Below are positions 33,997 through 41,814 of a stretch of 41,814 nt of DNA, in pieces. Numbering within the stretch: the stretch's first letter is position 1; each line of letters opens with the position of its first letter. The notes beneath the pieces were generated by a model. That model made no database searches, had not been told where the DNA came from, and saw only the letters and a program-made list of their open reading frames with translations. The translations under genes and the position numbers were made by a program. Source of the stretch: Sulfolobales archaeon (lineage in GTDB: Archaea; Thermoproteota; Thermoprotei_A; Sulfolobales; AG1); the NCBI GenBank assembly GCA_038881635.1, contig JAVZPJ010000011.1, forward strand, positions 1 to 41,814, given 5' to 3'.

Positions 33997-35103
33997 CTAC
34001 TTCTGAAGATCCCTATTCGACTCAGGATTAGAGCATTTGATCTCGATTCTCTCAGGCGGTATGAAGATCATGATCTCATTCAAGGATCTAATCATATCAT
34101 AATCAGATGATAACGCTAGCACCATCCCCCCAGTATAGCAGTATAAAACTCTGCCAAGTGGTGTGACACCTTCTTCAACATCCTCGCATCGAATCACATT
34201 CGCCGCATTCTTCTTATCTCTCCATATCTCTACAGCCTTCGGAGGTATTATAATAAAACAACTGCTATCAGGATCTACAACTCCTCTCACAACAAGATCT
34301 CCTAGATCTGTTACGGCTATCATGTTATCATCTATCCTTCTAAAACCTCTAACAGGTAGAACATTGTATCCTAAAGCTTTAGAGAGAAATATAGAGCTTC
34401 TACAACTCTCTTCAGAGAAAGGTCCTTGATATGAGATCAAGCCTTTTTCTAAAACCAAGATCTTCTCTTTAAACACCAGCGCATCCTCCACATAGTTTGA
34501 GGCTATGAGAGTAGTGATCTTAAGTTTTCTAAGAAGAGTTTTAATCTCGATCCTTACCCTAAGTCTCGTCTCAGGATCTATATTCGAGAAAGGCTCGTCC
34601 ATTAGAAGAAGACGAGAACCGAGAGCAAGAGCTCTTGCTATAGCAGTTCTCTGTCTAAGACCCTGACTAAGTTCTCTAGGTCTAGCTCTCATATAATTCT
34701 CTAGCTCGAGTATTTCTATAGCCTCTCTAACTCTCTCATCAAGTTCTCTCCCTCTCAAACCTTTCTTCTTAAGACCTAGAGCTATGTTATCATAGACACT
34801 CAGATGATCGAATAAAATACTATCAGAGGGTATGTAGGCTATATTCCTATCCCATGGAGGAACTATGATCTCTTGATTCCTCTCCCCTGTTTTTCTAAGC
34901 ACAACTCTACCACCAATCAAGATCTCACCTTCTTCAGGGTTTATAAGACCTGCTACTATCTTGAGCGTAGTAGTCTTACCACTTCCATTAGCTCCTAGAA
35001 GCAGCCCGATCTCGCCCTCACCAAGGCTGAAACTCACACCATCTAGAACAACTCTATTCTTAAAACTCTTTCTAACACCTCTAACCTCCAGCAACTCTGC
35101 CAA
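33997..35103 (-). CDS. Molybdate/tungstate ABC transporter ATPase (WtpC/ModC-like)
   Basis: 368 residues. Walker A LLGANGSGKTTTLK (36-49), signature LSQGLRQRTAIARALA, Walker B SRLLLMDEPFSNIDP. The last ~110 residues are a TOBE/MOP-like regulatory region as in ModC-type ATPases (VRGFRRIDDNMIAVTDLGDLVV). It powers oxyanion uptake. It overlaps the permease gene by 23 bases and is third in the binding protein-permease-ATPase order. Sulfate (CysA) is an alternative substrate. The AOR neighbour favours tungstate. Confidence 0.88.
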   Translation of the reverse strand: MAELLEVRGVRKSFKNRVVLDGVSFSLGEGEIGLLLGANGSGKTTTLKIVAGLINPEEGEILIGGRVVLRKTGERNQEIIVPPWDRNIAYIPSDSILFDHLSVYDNIALGLKKKGLRGRELDERVREAIEILELENYMRARPRELSQGLRQRTAIARALALGSRLLLMDEPFSNIDPETRLRVRIEIKTLLRKLKITTLIASNYVEDALVFKEKILVLEKGLISYQGPFSEESCRSSIFLSKALGYNVLPVRGFRRIDDNMIAVTDLGDLVVRGVVDPDSSCFIIIPPKAVEIWRDKKNAANVIRCEDVEEGVTPLGRVLYCYTGGMVLALSSDYDMIRSLNEIMIFIPPERIEIKCSNPESNRDLQK

Positions 35104-35875
35104 CCTCTCTGGTTATACTATATGAGAAAGCTATGATGGCGAGTGCTGAGAGGAGATATATTGTGAGAACTGTTGATAGGATCCTGAGATCTCCATAGTT
35201 ATTAGCGTAGAAAAGCATTATTGGAAGAGTTTCAGTTCTCAATCTTATACCTCCTCCCAGTATGTATGAAGCGCCGAATTCTCCTAATACTCTTGTAAAT
35301 ATCACGACAGCTGATAACATGAACTGTTTACCGAGCATAGGTATTATAAGACGGAATAAAGCCTCTAATCTTCTGAAACCCAGTGTGAGAGCTGTCTCCC
35401 AGTATCCAGGGTTTATAGTCTGAAGTATCATCATGCTACTTCCAACACTCAGAGGTAGTGCTACTATTGTCTGAGCCAGCAGGATACCCTTAGGATCATT
35501 CACGATCTGCAGATATCTGTTGACGAGTTCTCCTAGAGGAGTCTGAGTGAAGAATATGAGAAGTATCAAGCCTATAGCTGCTGGAGATAGAGCGTTTGGA
35601 AGCATTATAAGCACCAGAGAATACTCTTGCAAACCACTCCTCCTCTCAACCAGATGATACCCTATTAACAATCCTAGTAGGAGAGCTACAGAAGTTGATA
35701 TAGCTGATGTATAGAGTGATAGGTAGATGCTGAGCCTAACCTCCTCTCTGTAGACCACATCCAAGGTGAAGAATTGAAAACTCCATATCATGTAGGAGAT
35801 TATCAGAACTAATCCTAGGATTAGAACTAGATAGAACACTATCCCCTGAGCTTCTATAAAACTTGAAAACCGCAT
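35081..35875 (-). CDS. Molybdate/tungstate ABC transporter permease (WtpB/ModB-like)
   Basis: 264 residues with six hydrophobic segments. The EAA-type loop reads ALTLGFRRLEALFRLIIPML (about 165-184), the coupling helix that contacts the ATPase. RVLGEFGASYILGGG follows, as in ModB/CysT permeases. It abuts the binding-protein gene with no gap and overlaps the ATPase gene, so the three are translationally coupled. Confidence 0.9.
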   Translation of the reverse strand: MRFSSFIEAQGIVFYLVLILGLVLIISYMIWSFQFFTLDVVYREEVRLSIYLSLYTSAISTSVALLLGLLIGYHLVERRSGLQEYSLVLIMLPNALSPAAIGLILLIFFTQTPLGELVNRYLQIVNDPKGILLAQTIVALPLSVGSSMMILQTINPGYWETALTLGFRRLEALFRLIIPMLGKQFMLSAVVIFTRVLGEFGASYILGGGIRLRTETLPIMLFYANNYGDLRILSTVLTIYLLSALAIIAFSYSITREVGRVAGG

Positions 35876-36889
35876 CTAACCGATTCCTCCGCACATGCCT
35901 GCCTTATCAGAGGGTATGCTAGTATATGGAGTGATTCTTCTTAGAGTATACGCGTCAATTATAAATCCATTCTCTACAGCCCACTCCCTGTTACTCCTCA
36001 GATAATCTGCTAGAAAATCTACGAACATCCTAGCTATCTCAGGATTACTCGTTGTATTTAGAACAGCTGCAACCTGGCAGGCGCTGTAGAGAAGATCTTC
36101 TTGTTTAAGCCATATGATCTTCAGACTACCAGGATACCAGTAGTAGAAGCTGTTCCAGCCAAGTCCGGCATCCACGGCTTTTAGAGAGAGCTGTCTAGCT
36201 ACGTAAGACTGGTCTGGGAGTATTATCAGTCTATCCTTTAGAGAGTCGTATAAGCCTAGCTTCTTCAAGATCTCTATAGATACATTGCCAGCTGGAGTAG
36301 TCTCTGGATCTGATATAGCAACTCTAAGTCCTGGCTTCACAAGATCATATACGCTCGTCACATTCCCTGGATTATCTAAGGGTACTAGAACCGCTATAAC
36401 CTGCCAGCCTAGAGGACGGATTGTGTCTCTGTATATCAGGCCTAGGTCTAGAGCTCTCTTGGCGAAATCCGAATCAGCGAAGAGCATGACATCACCTTGT
36501 CTGCTGATCATAACTCTATTAATAAGAGATCCTGTGCCTCCATAGACTACCTGAATCTCTATAGCATAACCTTTCTCAGCTGACCAGTTCTTGAAGATAG
36601 GGATCACGTGTTCTAAGAATTTTGAGAAGACAGGCGCAGAATAAACTAGAAGATTGTAAGACCTTGTCATATTGATCTCAGTAGTAGTGTTTATAGGAGT
36701 ACTAATAGAATGCTCCCCGCTAGAGAGATTTCTCATATAAAGATATGCTAGTGTTATAGATAGCACTAGCACTAGCACCACTATAACGGATATAATTCTG
36801 ATCATACTCATCCTACTCAAACCTTGAGAAGATCTCCAGGATCTCATGGGCATATGTATATCTCTACTGTTTACATTCATTAAAGACAA
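35876..36889 (-). CDS. Molybdate/tungstate-binding lipoprotein-like protein (WtpA/ModA-like)
   Basis: 337 residues. An N-terminal anchor helix (IRIISVIVVLVLVLSITLAY, about 30-49) is followed by an Asn/Thr linker and a ModA-type periplasmic fold: LLVYSAPVFSKFLEHVIPIF, VVYGGTGSLINRVM, ADSDFAKRA, VAISDPETTPAGNVSIEIL. The order of oxyanion-binding Ser/Asp/Tyr segments matches ModA. No lipobox Cys is evident. The TTG at 36889 or the ATG at 36880 starts the protein. The TATA at 36910-36923 permits either with a short leader. First gene of the importer operon. Confidence 0.87.
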   Translation of the reverse strand: MSLMNVNSRDIHMPMRSWRSSQGLSRMSMIRIISVIVVLVLVLSITLAYLYMRNLSSGEHSISTPINTTTEINMTRSYNLLVYSAPVFSKFLEHVIPIFKNWSAEKGYAIEIQVVYGGTGSLINRVMISRQGDVMLFADSDFAKRALDLGLIYRDTIRPLGWQVIAVLVPLDNPGNVTSVYDLVKPGLRVAISDPETTPAGNVSIEILKKLGLYDSLKDRLIILPDQSYVARQLSLKAVDAGLGWNSFYYWYPGSLKIIWLKQEDLLYSACQVAAVLNTTSNPEIARMFVDFLADYLRSNREWAVENGFIIDAYTLRRITPYTSIPSDKAGMCGGIG

Positions 36890-36909
36890 CCCATATATAT
36901 GAGAGAATG

Positions 36910-36958
36910 TCTTCTTATAAATACGAGCTTATAATTATGTAAATAAGTTTATTTACAT
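36910..36958 (-). promoter_or_regulatory. Promoter and perfect palindrome before the tungstate importer
   Basis: On the minus strand ATTTATAAGAAGAC (36910-36923) is the TATA box. Upstream of it, 36937-36958 is a perfect inverted repeat with 10-base arms, ATGTAAATAA and TTATTTACAT, two bases apart. Its position just upstream of TATA/BRE suits an activator or a BRE-blocking repressor. A metal- or oxyanion-responsive regulator is inferred. Confidence 0.6.
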
Positions 36959-37083
36959 TTTAACACATAAAAGATCTGAGAATACAGAGCAGTTTCTAGA
37001 ACAGAGTATCAAGCTTAAAAACCGTGATGATAGAGTAAGCACGAGCTTTTATCTTTAATTAGATTTTATAGATAGTGATATAA

Positions 37084-37569
37084 TTGGTTGAAGTAGGAGA
37101 AAAAGCACCTGAATTCAGTCTACTAGACACAGATCTTAAATTGAGATCTCTGTCAGAGTTCCTATCAAAGAGAAGATTTGTAGTCCTACTATTCTTCCCA
37201 GGAGCTTTCACCTCGGTATGTACTAAAGAACTTTGCACATTCAGAGATAAGATGGCGAGTTTTAATAGATTAGATGCTGAGGTTATAGCAGTCAGTGTTG
37301 ACAGTCCATTCTCTCTGAAGGCTTTCAAAGATTTAAACAAGCTTAACTTCACTCTTCTAAGCGATTTCAATCGAGAGGTTATAGAGAAGTACGACGTTGT
37401 TCTTCCAGATCTTCTCGGGCTTGGATTGAGAAGGCTTGCTAAGAGAGCTGTCTTCATTCTAGATCCCGAGGGGTTTGTAAGATATAAGTGGGTTGCTGAA
37501 GATCCTAGACTAGAGCCTGAGTATGATGAGGTAGAAAGGATTCTAGAAGAGCTTAAGAAGAGATCCTGA
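37084..37569 (+). CDS. Bcp/PrxQ-type peroxiredoxin
   Basis: 161 residues of thioredoxin fold. FFPGAFTSVCTKELCTFRD has peroxidatic Cys46 and a Bcp-type partner Cys51 five residues later. Arg in the active-site set is present further on. It reduces peroxides using a thiol donor and protects the O2-sensitive enzymes encoded here. The TTG start (MVEVGEKAPEFSL) fits the family N-terminus. A TATA-like CTTTTATC near 37047 gives a very short leader. Divergent from the importer operon. Confidence 0.92.
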   Translation: MVEVGEKAPEFSLLDTDLKLRSLSEFLSKRRFVVLLFFPGAFTSVCTKELCTFRDKMASFNRLDAEVIAVSVDSPFSLKAFKDLNKLNFTLLSDFNREVIEKYDVVLPDLLGLGLRRLAKRAVFILDPEGFVRYKWVAEDPRLEPEYDEVERILEELKKRS

Positions 37570-37657
37570 CAAGATTATATTTCTCGTGTTCTTCAAAAGA
37601 TCTTTTTAAATCCTATATCTCAGGAATAATACTAGCATGATCATATTTATCTAAAGC

Positions 37658-38449
37658 ATGTACAGATTTAAAAGCCTGAATATCTTCACACATAAAAATG
37701 GGAGTATATTGGAGTGGTCTACCGAGATCCCCAAAGAAATCTATGCAAAGCTATACGTGCCCTGGAGAAGAGTTAGAGTTGAGGTATCTATCATATCTAG
37801 ACTTCTCAAGAAGAATAATGCGAGAAAAGTTATCGAATTCGGATGCGGTGTTGGAAGACATGGGTATCTCCTCTCTAAAGAAGGTTTTGAAATCCTCTTA
37901 ACAGATGTGAGAGATTGGAGGATTGGAATGGCTAGAAAACTTCCTTTCAAGTACTATGATATTCTCAGAGGAGGTTTCATAGATCTCTTCGAGGGAGGGT
38001 ATTCTATGGCTACCATGATATTATTCGATAGAGAGAAGATGATCAAGGCTCTTAGAAATATATGGGAGAATCTAAGGATTGGAGGAGTCTTCATATTTGA
38101 TTATAATTTCTCAACATATGAAGAACCTGAGAAAGTCGATGTAAGATTTGACGGCGAGATCTACTCAGCTCTTCTGAGGAAGAGTATTTATAGAAAGATT
38201 GATGGTGGGTTTTTCTATGAGTACAGAGTTGAAGTGGTTAACAGCAGGGGAGAGCTTGTAGGTGTTGAAGATGCTTCATATCCTATCTATGGGAGAGAAG
38301 AGATCTTCAGAATTCTAGATAAGACTGATTTCGAGATTGATGAGGTGGTCTGGGCTAGCTGGGATCCTAGGAAGTACATGTATAAGATTCTTTCTTCAGA
38401 GGATGATGCTGATAGCATGTTCATCTCAGCTAAGAAGAGGAATAGATGA
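37658..38449 (+). CDS. Class I SAM-dependent methyltransferase
   Basis: 263 residues. Motif I KVIEFGCGVGRHGYLL (about 57-72) binds SAM. ILLTDVRDW is the acidic motif II. MATMILFDREKM and GGVFIFDYNF are later core strands. The C-terminal half (FFYEYRVEVVNSRGEL) is a beta insert typical of small-molecule methyltransferases. The substrate is unknown. The ATG start lies about 50 bases downstream of TTTTTAAATCC, a plausible TATA. It reads as monocistronic. Confidence 0.82.
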   Translation: MYRFKSLNIFTHKNGSILEWSTEIPKEIYAKLYVPWRRVRVEVSIISRLLKKNNARKVIEFGCGVGRHGYLLSKEGFEILLTDVRDWRIGMARKLPFKYYDILRGGFIDLFEGGYSMATMILFDREKMIKALRNIWENLRIGGVFIFDYNFSTYEEPEKVDVRFDGEIYSALLRKSIYRKIDGGFFYEYRVEVVNSRGELVGVEDASYPIYGREEIFRILDKTDFEIDEVVWASWDPRKYMYKILSSEDDADSMFISAKKRNR

Positions 38450-38550
38450 AAAGATCTTAGAATCATAATTATATCAGAGGGATACATGTATATATGAATC
38501 GTCTTCTGAGAACTTGTAGAAAGATCTGATGCAAATATCTGTGTAGAGTT

Positions 38551-39327
38551 CTAGGAGCTTTTATAGGGTATTACAATTCTTCTACCATTGAAGGATAGCT
38601 CCACCACGTTAACACCATAGATCTTTTCAATGAGTTCTCTCCTGAGAACATCACCGGGATCTCCTGATGCTACTATTAAACCTTCTGAGAGCATTATAAT
38701 CTTATCAGCATAAAGCGATGCAAGATAGAGATCGTGTATAGCTATTAAAGCTATTAGATCTCTCTCTCTACACATTCTTCTAACAAGATCTAGAGTCTCC
38801 ATTCTATATCTTATATCTAGAAATGCTGATGGCTCGTCTAGAAGTAGTATCCTAGGTTCTTGCACTAGAGCTCTTGCTATGAGTACTCTCTGAAACTCTC
38901 CACTACTAAGCTCGTTAAGCTTTCTATTAAGTAGATGTCTTATATTAACCTCTCTAGAGATCCTGTCTATAACCTCTATATCTCTCTCACTAGGCTTTAG
39001 ATCTAGAGCTTTCTGATGCGGGTATCTAGCTGTCTCTAGAAATTCTAGCACTGTTGAAGGTATAGAACTTGATATGTGAGGATCCACATACGCCGTGATC
39101 CTACTAAGCTCTCTAAGACTATATCTCTCTAGAGCTTTCCCATCGATATAGACAGCACCTCTCCTAGGCTTCACAATAGATGCTATTGTTTTGAGAAGAG
39201 TTGTCTTTCCAGAGCCGTTAGGTCCTATTATAAATACAGCCTCCCCAGACCTAGCTTCTAGAGATACGTTTCTGAGAGCCTGGATAGATTTATACCAGAT
39301 CTCAATACCGTCTACAATGATTCTCAT
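38551..39327 (-). CDS. Fe-siderophore/cobalamin-type ABC transporter ATPase (FecE/BtuD family)
   Basis: 258 residues. Walker A IGPNGSGKTTLLK (34-46), signature LSSGEFQRVLIARALV, Walker B RILLLDEPSAFLD, switch His in IAIHDLYLAS. The set is that of FecE/BtuD ATPases. It overlaps the permease gene by four bases and is third in the order binding protein, permease, ATPase. Whether the cargo is B12, heme or an iron chelate cannot be told. Confidence 0.9.
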   Translation of the reverse strand: MRIIVDGIEIWYKSIQALRNVSLEARSGEAVFIIGPNGSGKTTLLKTIASIVKPRRGAVYIDGKALERYSLRELSRITAYVDPHISSSIPSTVLEFLETARYPHQKALDLKPSERDIEVIDRISREVNIRHLLNRKLNELSSGEFQRVLIARALVQEPRILLLDEPSAFLDIRYRMETLDLVRRMCRERDLIALIAIHDLYLASLYADKIIMLSEGLIVASGDPGDVLRRELIEKIYGVNVVELSFNGRRIVIPYKSS

Positions 39328-40370
39328 GATCTCATCCTTCTAATAACAATATAAGCTAGAAAAGGAGATCCTATCAAAGCTGTTATGAAGCCTGTAGGAA
39401 TAGAACCTATCATAAGAACCACACCTATGACTCTAGATAGAACATCTGCTAGAAGAACTAGAAGACCTCCTACGAGGATTGATATAACAATAGTATACTT
39501 ATGATCAGATCCCACGAGAGCTCTAGCTATATGAGGCGAGGCTATACCTATGAAACCTATCACACCAACAATAGCAATAGTAGTTGCAGTAGCTAGCGCG
39601 GCTACTAGAGATGCTACCACCCTAGTCGTAGAAGGGTTAAAACCCACGCTCATAGAATACTCATCCCCATATAGATAGGCGTTAAGATGCTTGAAGAGAA
39701 TCATAGATGCTATAAAGCATATAGCGAGCGAGTACGCCAGATAGCCTACATCTCTCCACGAAACCGCTTCAAAGAATCCTGTGAGAAGATATATGAAAGG
39801 AGATCTCGTCATACTCTGAAGAATGTAGAGGAGAATGCTAGAGAGAGATGCAAAGAATGATGAAACGGCAACACCTGCGAGAACCATTGAAAGAGCTCCT
39901 CCTCCAGCGAATCTACTGAGGATCAAGGTCATGATATAGCCTGAGAAAGCTCCTAGAAAAGCTATAGAAATCATATAATACTTGTTATAGGCAAGACCTG
40001 AGTCTAGCTGTAATGCTATTATAAGTCCTAGAGCTAGGAATGATAATGAAGATGTTGATAATCCGAATATATATGGATCTGCGAGAGGATTTCTAGATAC
40101 AGCTTGAATAAGAAGTCCTGAGAGTGCTAGAGATGCTCCTACTAGTAGAGCTGTTAAACTTCTCACAAGTCTTAGATCTAGTATTGATGACAAGATCCTA
40201 TTCTCATCTGAGGATCTGCTGATTAAGAGATTCATGATATCTCTAAAATTCACTCCAGAGGATCCTATGGAGATCGATATGAGAAGAGATATGAAGATCA
40301 AGATCGTGAGGAGCAGAATGTATATAAAAAATCTAACTATTTTAGATCTCACGATCTCTAGAGTCATCAC
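39324..40370 (-). CDS. FecCD/BtuC-family ABC permease
   Basis: 348 residues and about ten helices. Family motifs: RLVRSLTALLVGASLALSG, AVSRNPLADPYIFGLS, and GVIGFIGIASPHIARALVG, with LIGSPFLAYIVIRR at the end. FecCD permeases move cobalamin, heme or ferric chelates. It starts two bases after the binding-protein stop. Confidence 0.92.
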   Translation of the reverse strand: MMTLEIVRSKIVRFFIYILLLTILIFISLLISISIGSSGVNFRDIMNLLISRSSDENRILSSILDLRLVRSLTALLVGASLALSGLLIQAVSRNPLADPYIFGLSTSSLSFLALGLIIALQLDSGLAYNKYYMISIAFLGAFSGYIMTLILSRFAGGGALSMVLAGVAVSSFFASLSSILLYILQSMTRSPFIYLLTGFFEAVSWRDVGYLAYSLAICFIASMILFKHLNAYLYGDEYSMSVGFNPSTTRVVASLVAALATATTIAIVGVIGFIGIASPHIARALVGSDHKYTIVISILVGGLLVLLADVLSRVIGVVLMIGSIPTGFITALIGSPFLAYIVIRRMRS

Positions 40371-40372
40371 GA

Positions 40373-41545
40373 TTAAACCACTCCTACTAAAATGATTCTA
40401 GCGATGAGCAGGATCTTTATAACATCAGCACTCTCAAATCTTCCGAAAATCTCTGGATGAAGTATCTTAGCAAGAATATTTAGAGCGTCAACAAGCCTGG
40501 GGCTAGGTCTCTGGAATGTGTCTGCAACCACACCTGTTATAACGTATACATCTCCATTCTTCCAAGCAGTTGTTCTAGTTATCGGAGAATTCGCCAAGCT
40601 ATTCTTTATATCGTTCACTGTCTCAGCACCTCCATGGGCTAGCACTATGATAACCTGAGGATCTGCTTGAAGCACGTCTTCATAGCTTAACTGAACCCAG
40701 CCTCTGAATCTATCAGCTATGTTAGATCCTCCCGCAGTTCTTATAAGCCATCCCATGAAAGTATCTCCTCCACCCGTCCACAAACCCCATGTTGGAGGTC
40801 CTATGAGTATTAGAACTCTCACCCTACTCGCATTAGCACTTGCTATCTTAGCCTGAACACTCGATATATTAGCCTGGATCCTTTCTATGAGATTTGCTGC
40901 GGCATCTCTTACTCCTGCTATTATTCCGATCGCTCTTATATCCTCATACAGATCATACTGATCTCTTGCCAGGTCGCATCTTAGAAAGAATGTTTTCACA
41001 CCTACGCTCTCAAGCTTTGGAGCGAAACTAGTCTCCTGAGGAGTCACTCCTCTGCACATGAACACTATATCAGGTTTCAACCCTATTATCTTTTCAACAT
41101 CAAGAGTCCAAGGACCTCCAACTACGGCTATCCTACCAGCCTTAACAAGCTCTAGAACCTCTGGAGGATAGTTAGAATAGCTATCAACACCAACGATCTT
41201 GTCGACCAACCCTAGAAAACCTAGGATCTCTGTAATACTTGGAGCTGTAGAGACAATCCTTGTCGGAGGCTTATCGATAACAACCTCTCTACCTAGAGCA
41301 TCTGTGATCCTCAAAGGCCACTCAGATACGTAGGTCTGAACTATGGTCGTGGTCTGAACCTGATAGAGAGGAGTTGTCACTATCTCTGTTCTAGTCTCTG
41401 TAACTATTTGAGTCCTGTATATGGGGGTGTAGAGCGTGGTATACTGTGGAGATTGTGTAGCTCCTAGATAAGGTCCTACTAGGATTCCTGCTAGCAGAGC
41501 TACTATCACTAGGATTGTCACAAGGATCAGATCTCTAGATCTCAT
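40373..41545 (-). CDS. Cobalamin/iron-type substrate-binding protein (BtuF/FhuD family)
   Basis: About 390 residues: N-terminal membrane anchor (LILVTILVIVALLAGILVG), a Thr-rich spacer, then a class III binding domain with ITDALGREVVIDKPPTRIV, LKPDIVFMC and SYEDVLQADPQVIIV. A hydrophobic tail DVIKILLIARIILVGVV ends it, which is unusual and could anchor the C-terminus. ATG 41545 is preferred to TTG 41578, because the TATA box at about 41579-41590 would place transcription start near 41559, downstream of that TTG. Confidence 0.88.
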   Translation of the reverse strand: MRSRDLILVTILVIVALLAGILVGPYLGATQSPQYTTLYTPIYRTQIVTETRTEIVTTPLYQVQTTTIVQTYVSEWPLRITDALGREVVIDKPPTRIVSTAPSITEILGFLGLVDKIVGVDSYSNYPPEVLELVKAGRIAVVGGPWTLDVEKIIGLKPDIVFMCRGVTPQETSFAPKLESVGVKTFFLRCDLARDQYDLYEDIRAIGIIAGVRDAAANLIERIQANISSVQAKIASANASRVRVLILIGPPTWGLWTGGGDTFMGWLIRTAGGSNIADRFRGWVQLSYEDVLQADPQVIIVLAHGGAETVNDIKNSLANSPITRTTAWKNGDVYVITGVVADTFQRPSPRLVDALNILAKILHPEIFGRFESADVIKILLIARIILVGVV

Positions 41546-41573
41546 ATATGGACTACCAATCCATATAATATTT

Positions 41574-41590
41574 TCCAAAGCTTATATTTC
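41574..41590 (-). promoter_or_regulatory. TATA promoter of the cobalamin/iron-type importer, abutting the CRISPR trailer
   Basis: Minus-strand AAATATAAGCTTTGG (about 41575-41589) is a TATA element nearly identical to that of qmoC. Its upstream edge overlaps the last few bases of the final, degenerate CRISPR repeat (41587-41610). Confidence 0.5.
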
Positions 41591-41814
41591 CAGTCTTTTC
41601 CTATTACTTCGGATATAATAAGAAACCCGGACAAGTACCCTTCCTTTCAGTCCTTTCTTATTGCTTCACGGGCTCATGATAGATCCCATGATTCTTCTCC
41701 AGTCCCATACATAGAGCTTTCAGTCTTTTCTTATTGTTTCGAAGAAGAGATTATCATAGTATGAATTACGCCTGAAAAGACTATCTTAACTTTCAGTCTT
41801 TTCTTATTGCTTCA
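41587..41814 (-). CRISPR. CRISPR array, trailer end (four repeats seen, runs off the window)
   Basis: 24-base repeats at 41587-41610 (degenerate), 41644-41667, 41717-41740 and 41790-41813. On the plus strand the consensus has CTTTCAGTC at one end and TATTGCTTC at the other. On the minus strand it ends CTGAAAG, the usual 5' handle of crenarchaeal crRNAs, so transcription should run right to left with the leader beyond 41814. The mutated repeat at the left fits the trailer end. Spacers are 33, 49 and 49 bases. No cas genes in the window. Confidence 0.92.

Overview
The window looks like chromosome of a thermophilic archaeon, most likely a thermoproteote (crenarchaeote). This rests on TATA boxes placed for leaderless or short-leader mRNAs, TTG and GTG starts with GGAGG/GGTG ribosome sites, Arg coded almost only by AGA/AGG, an archaeal HypA with a MinD-type HypB partner, and a CRISPR array of 24-bp repeats ending GAAAG when read on the minus strand. 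The genus cannot be told from sequence alone.

Layout. 1-4.4 kb: a tRNA-Gly(CCC), a PfpI/DJ-1 protein, a GNAT acetyltransferase, an MFS transporter and an M14-type metallopeptidase. 4.8-13.75 kb (minus): one nine-gene operon joining a Qmo-like membrane electron-transfer complex (QmoC, QmoA, HdrA/QmoB-like) to an Mvh-type group 3 [NiFe] hydrogenase (MvhD, MvhG, MvhA), followed by a maturation endopeptidase, HypA and a MinD-type HypB. 14.2-21.9 kb (plus), head-to-head with the first: a ten-gene operon for a group 4 membrane-bound [NiFe] hydrogenase with complex-I-like membrane subunits (A-, H-, J-, K-, L- and N-like) and a fused C/D subunit, with its own HycI-type endopeptidase convergent behind it. 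22.6-27.8 kb: a BadF-type sugar kinase, a second MFS transporter, a phosphoribosyltransferase coupled to a GP88-like cysteine protein, and a DUF998 membrane protein. 27.9-37 kb: a chalcogen and tungsten district with two TusA-like sulfur carriers flanking a SelD-like kinase, a decayed MetE-like gene, a tandem rhodanese, a MoaD-like carrier, an aldehyde:ferredoxin oxidoreductase (AOR), a 59-residue YHS protein and a molybdate/tungstate ABC importer. 37-41.8 kb: a peroxiredoxin, a SAM methyltransferase, a cobalamin/iron-type ABC importer and the trailer end of a CRISPR array that runs off the window.

How the parts may work together (inference): AOR would oxidise aldehydes and reduce ferredoxin. 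The group 4 hydrogenase would oxidise ferredoxin, evolve H2 and pump ions. The Mvh-Qmo assembly would take up H2 and pass electrons to membrane quinone. The two hydrogenases could therefore form an H2 cycle. The TusA/SelD-like/rhodanese/MoaD genes and the tungstate importer would supply sulfur (or selenium) and metal to the tungstopterin enzyme.

The strongest candidate for an undescribed system is the Mvh-Qmo module: an Mvh hydrogenase wired to a membrane QmoC rather than to the HdrBC of methanogens. Second is the SelD-like/TusA cluster beside tungstoenzyme genes in a region with no visible selenoprotein.
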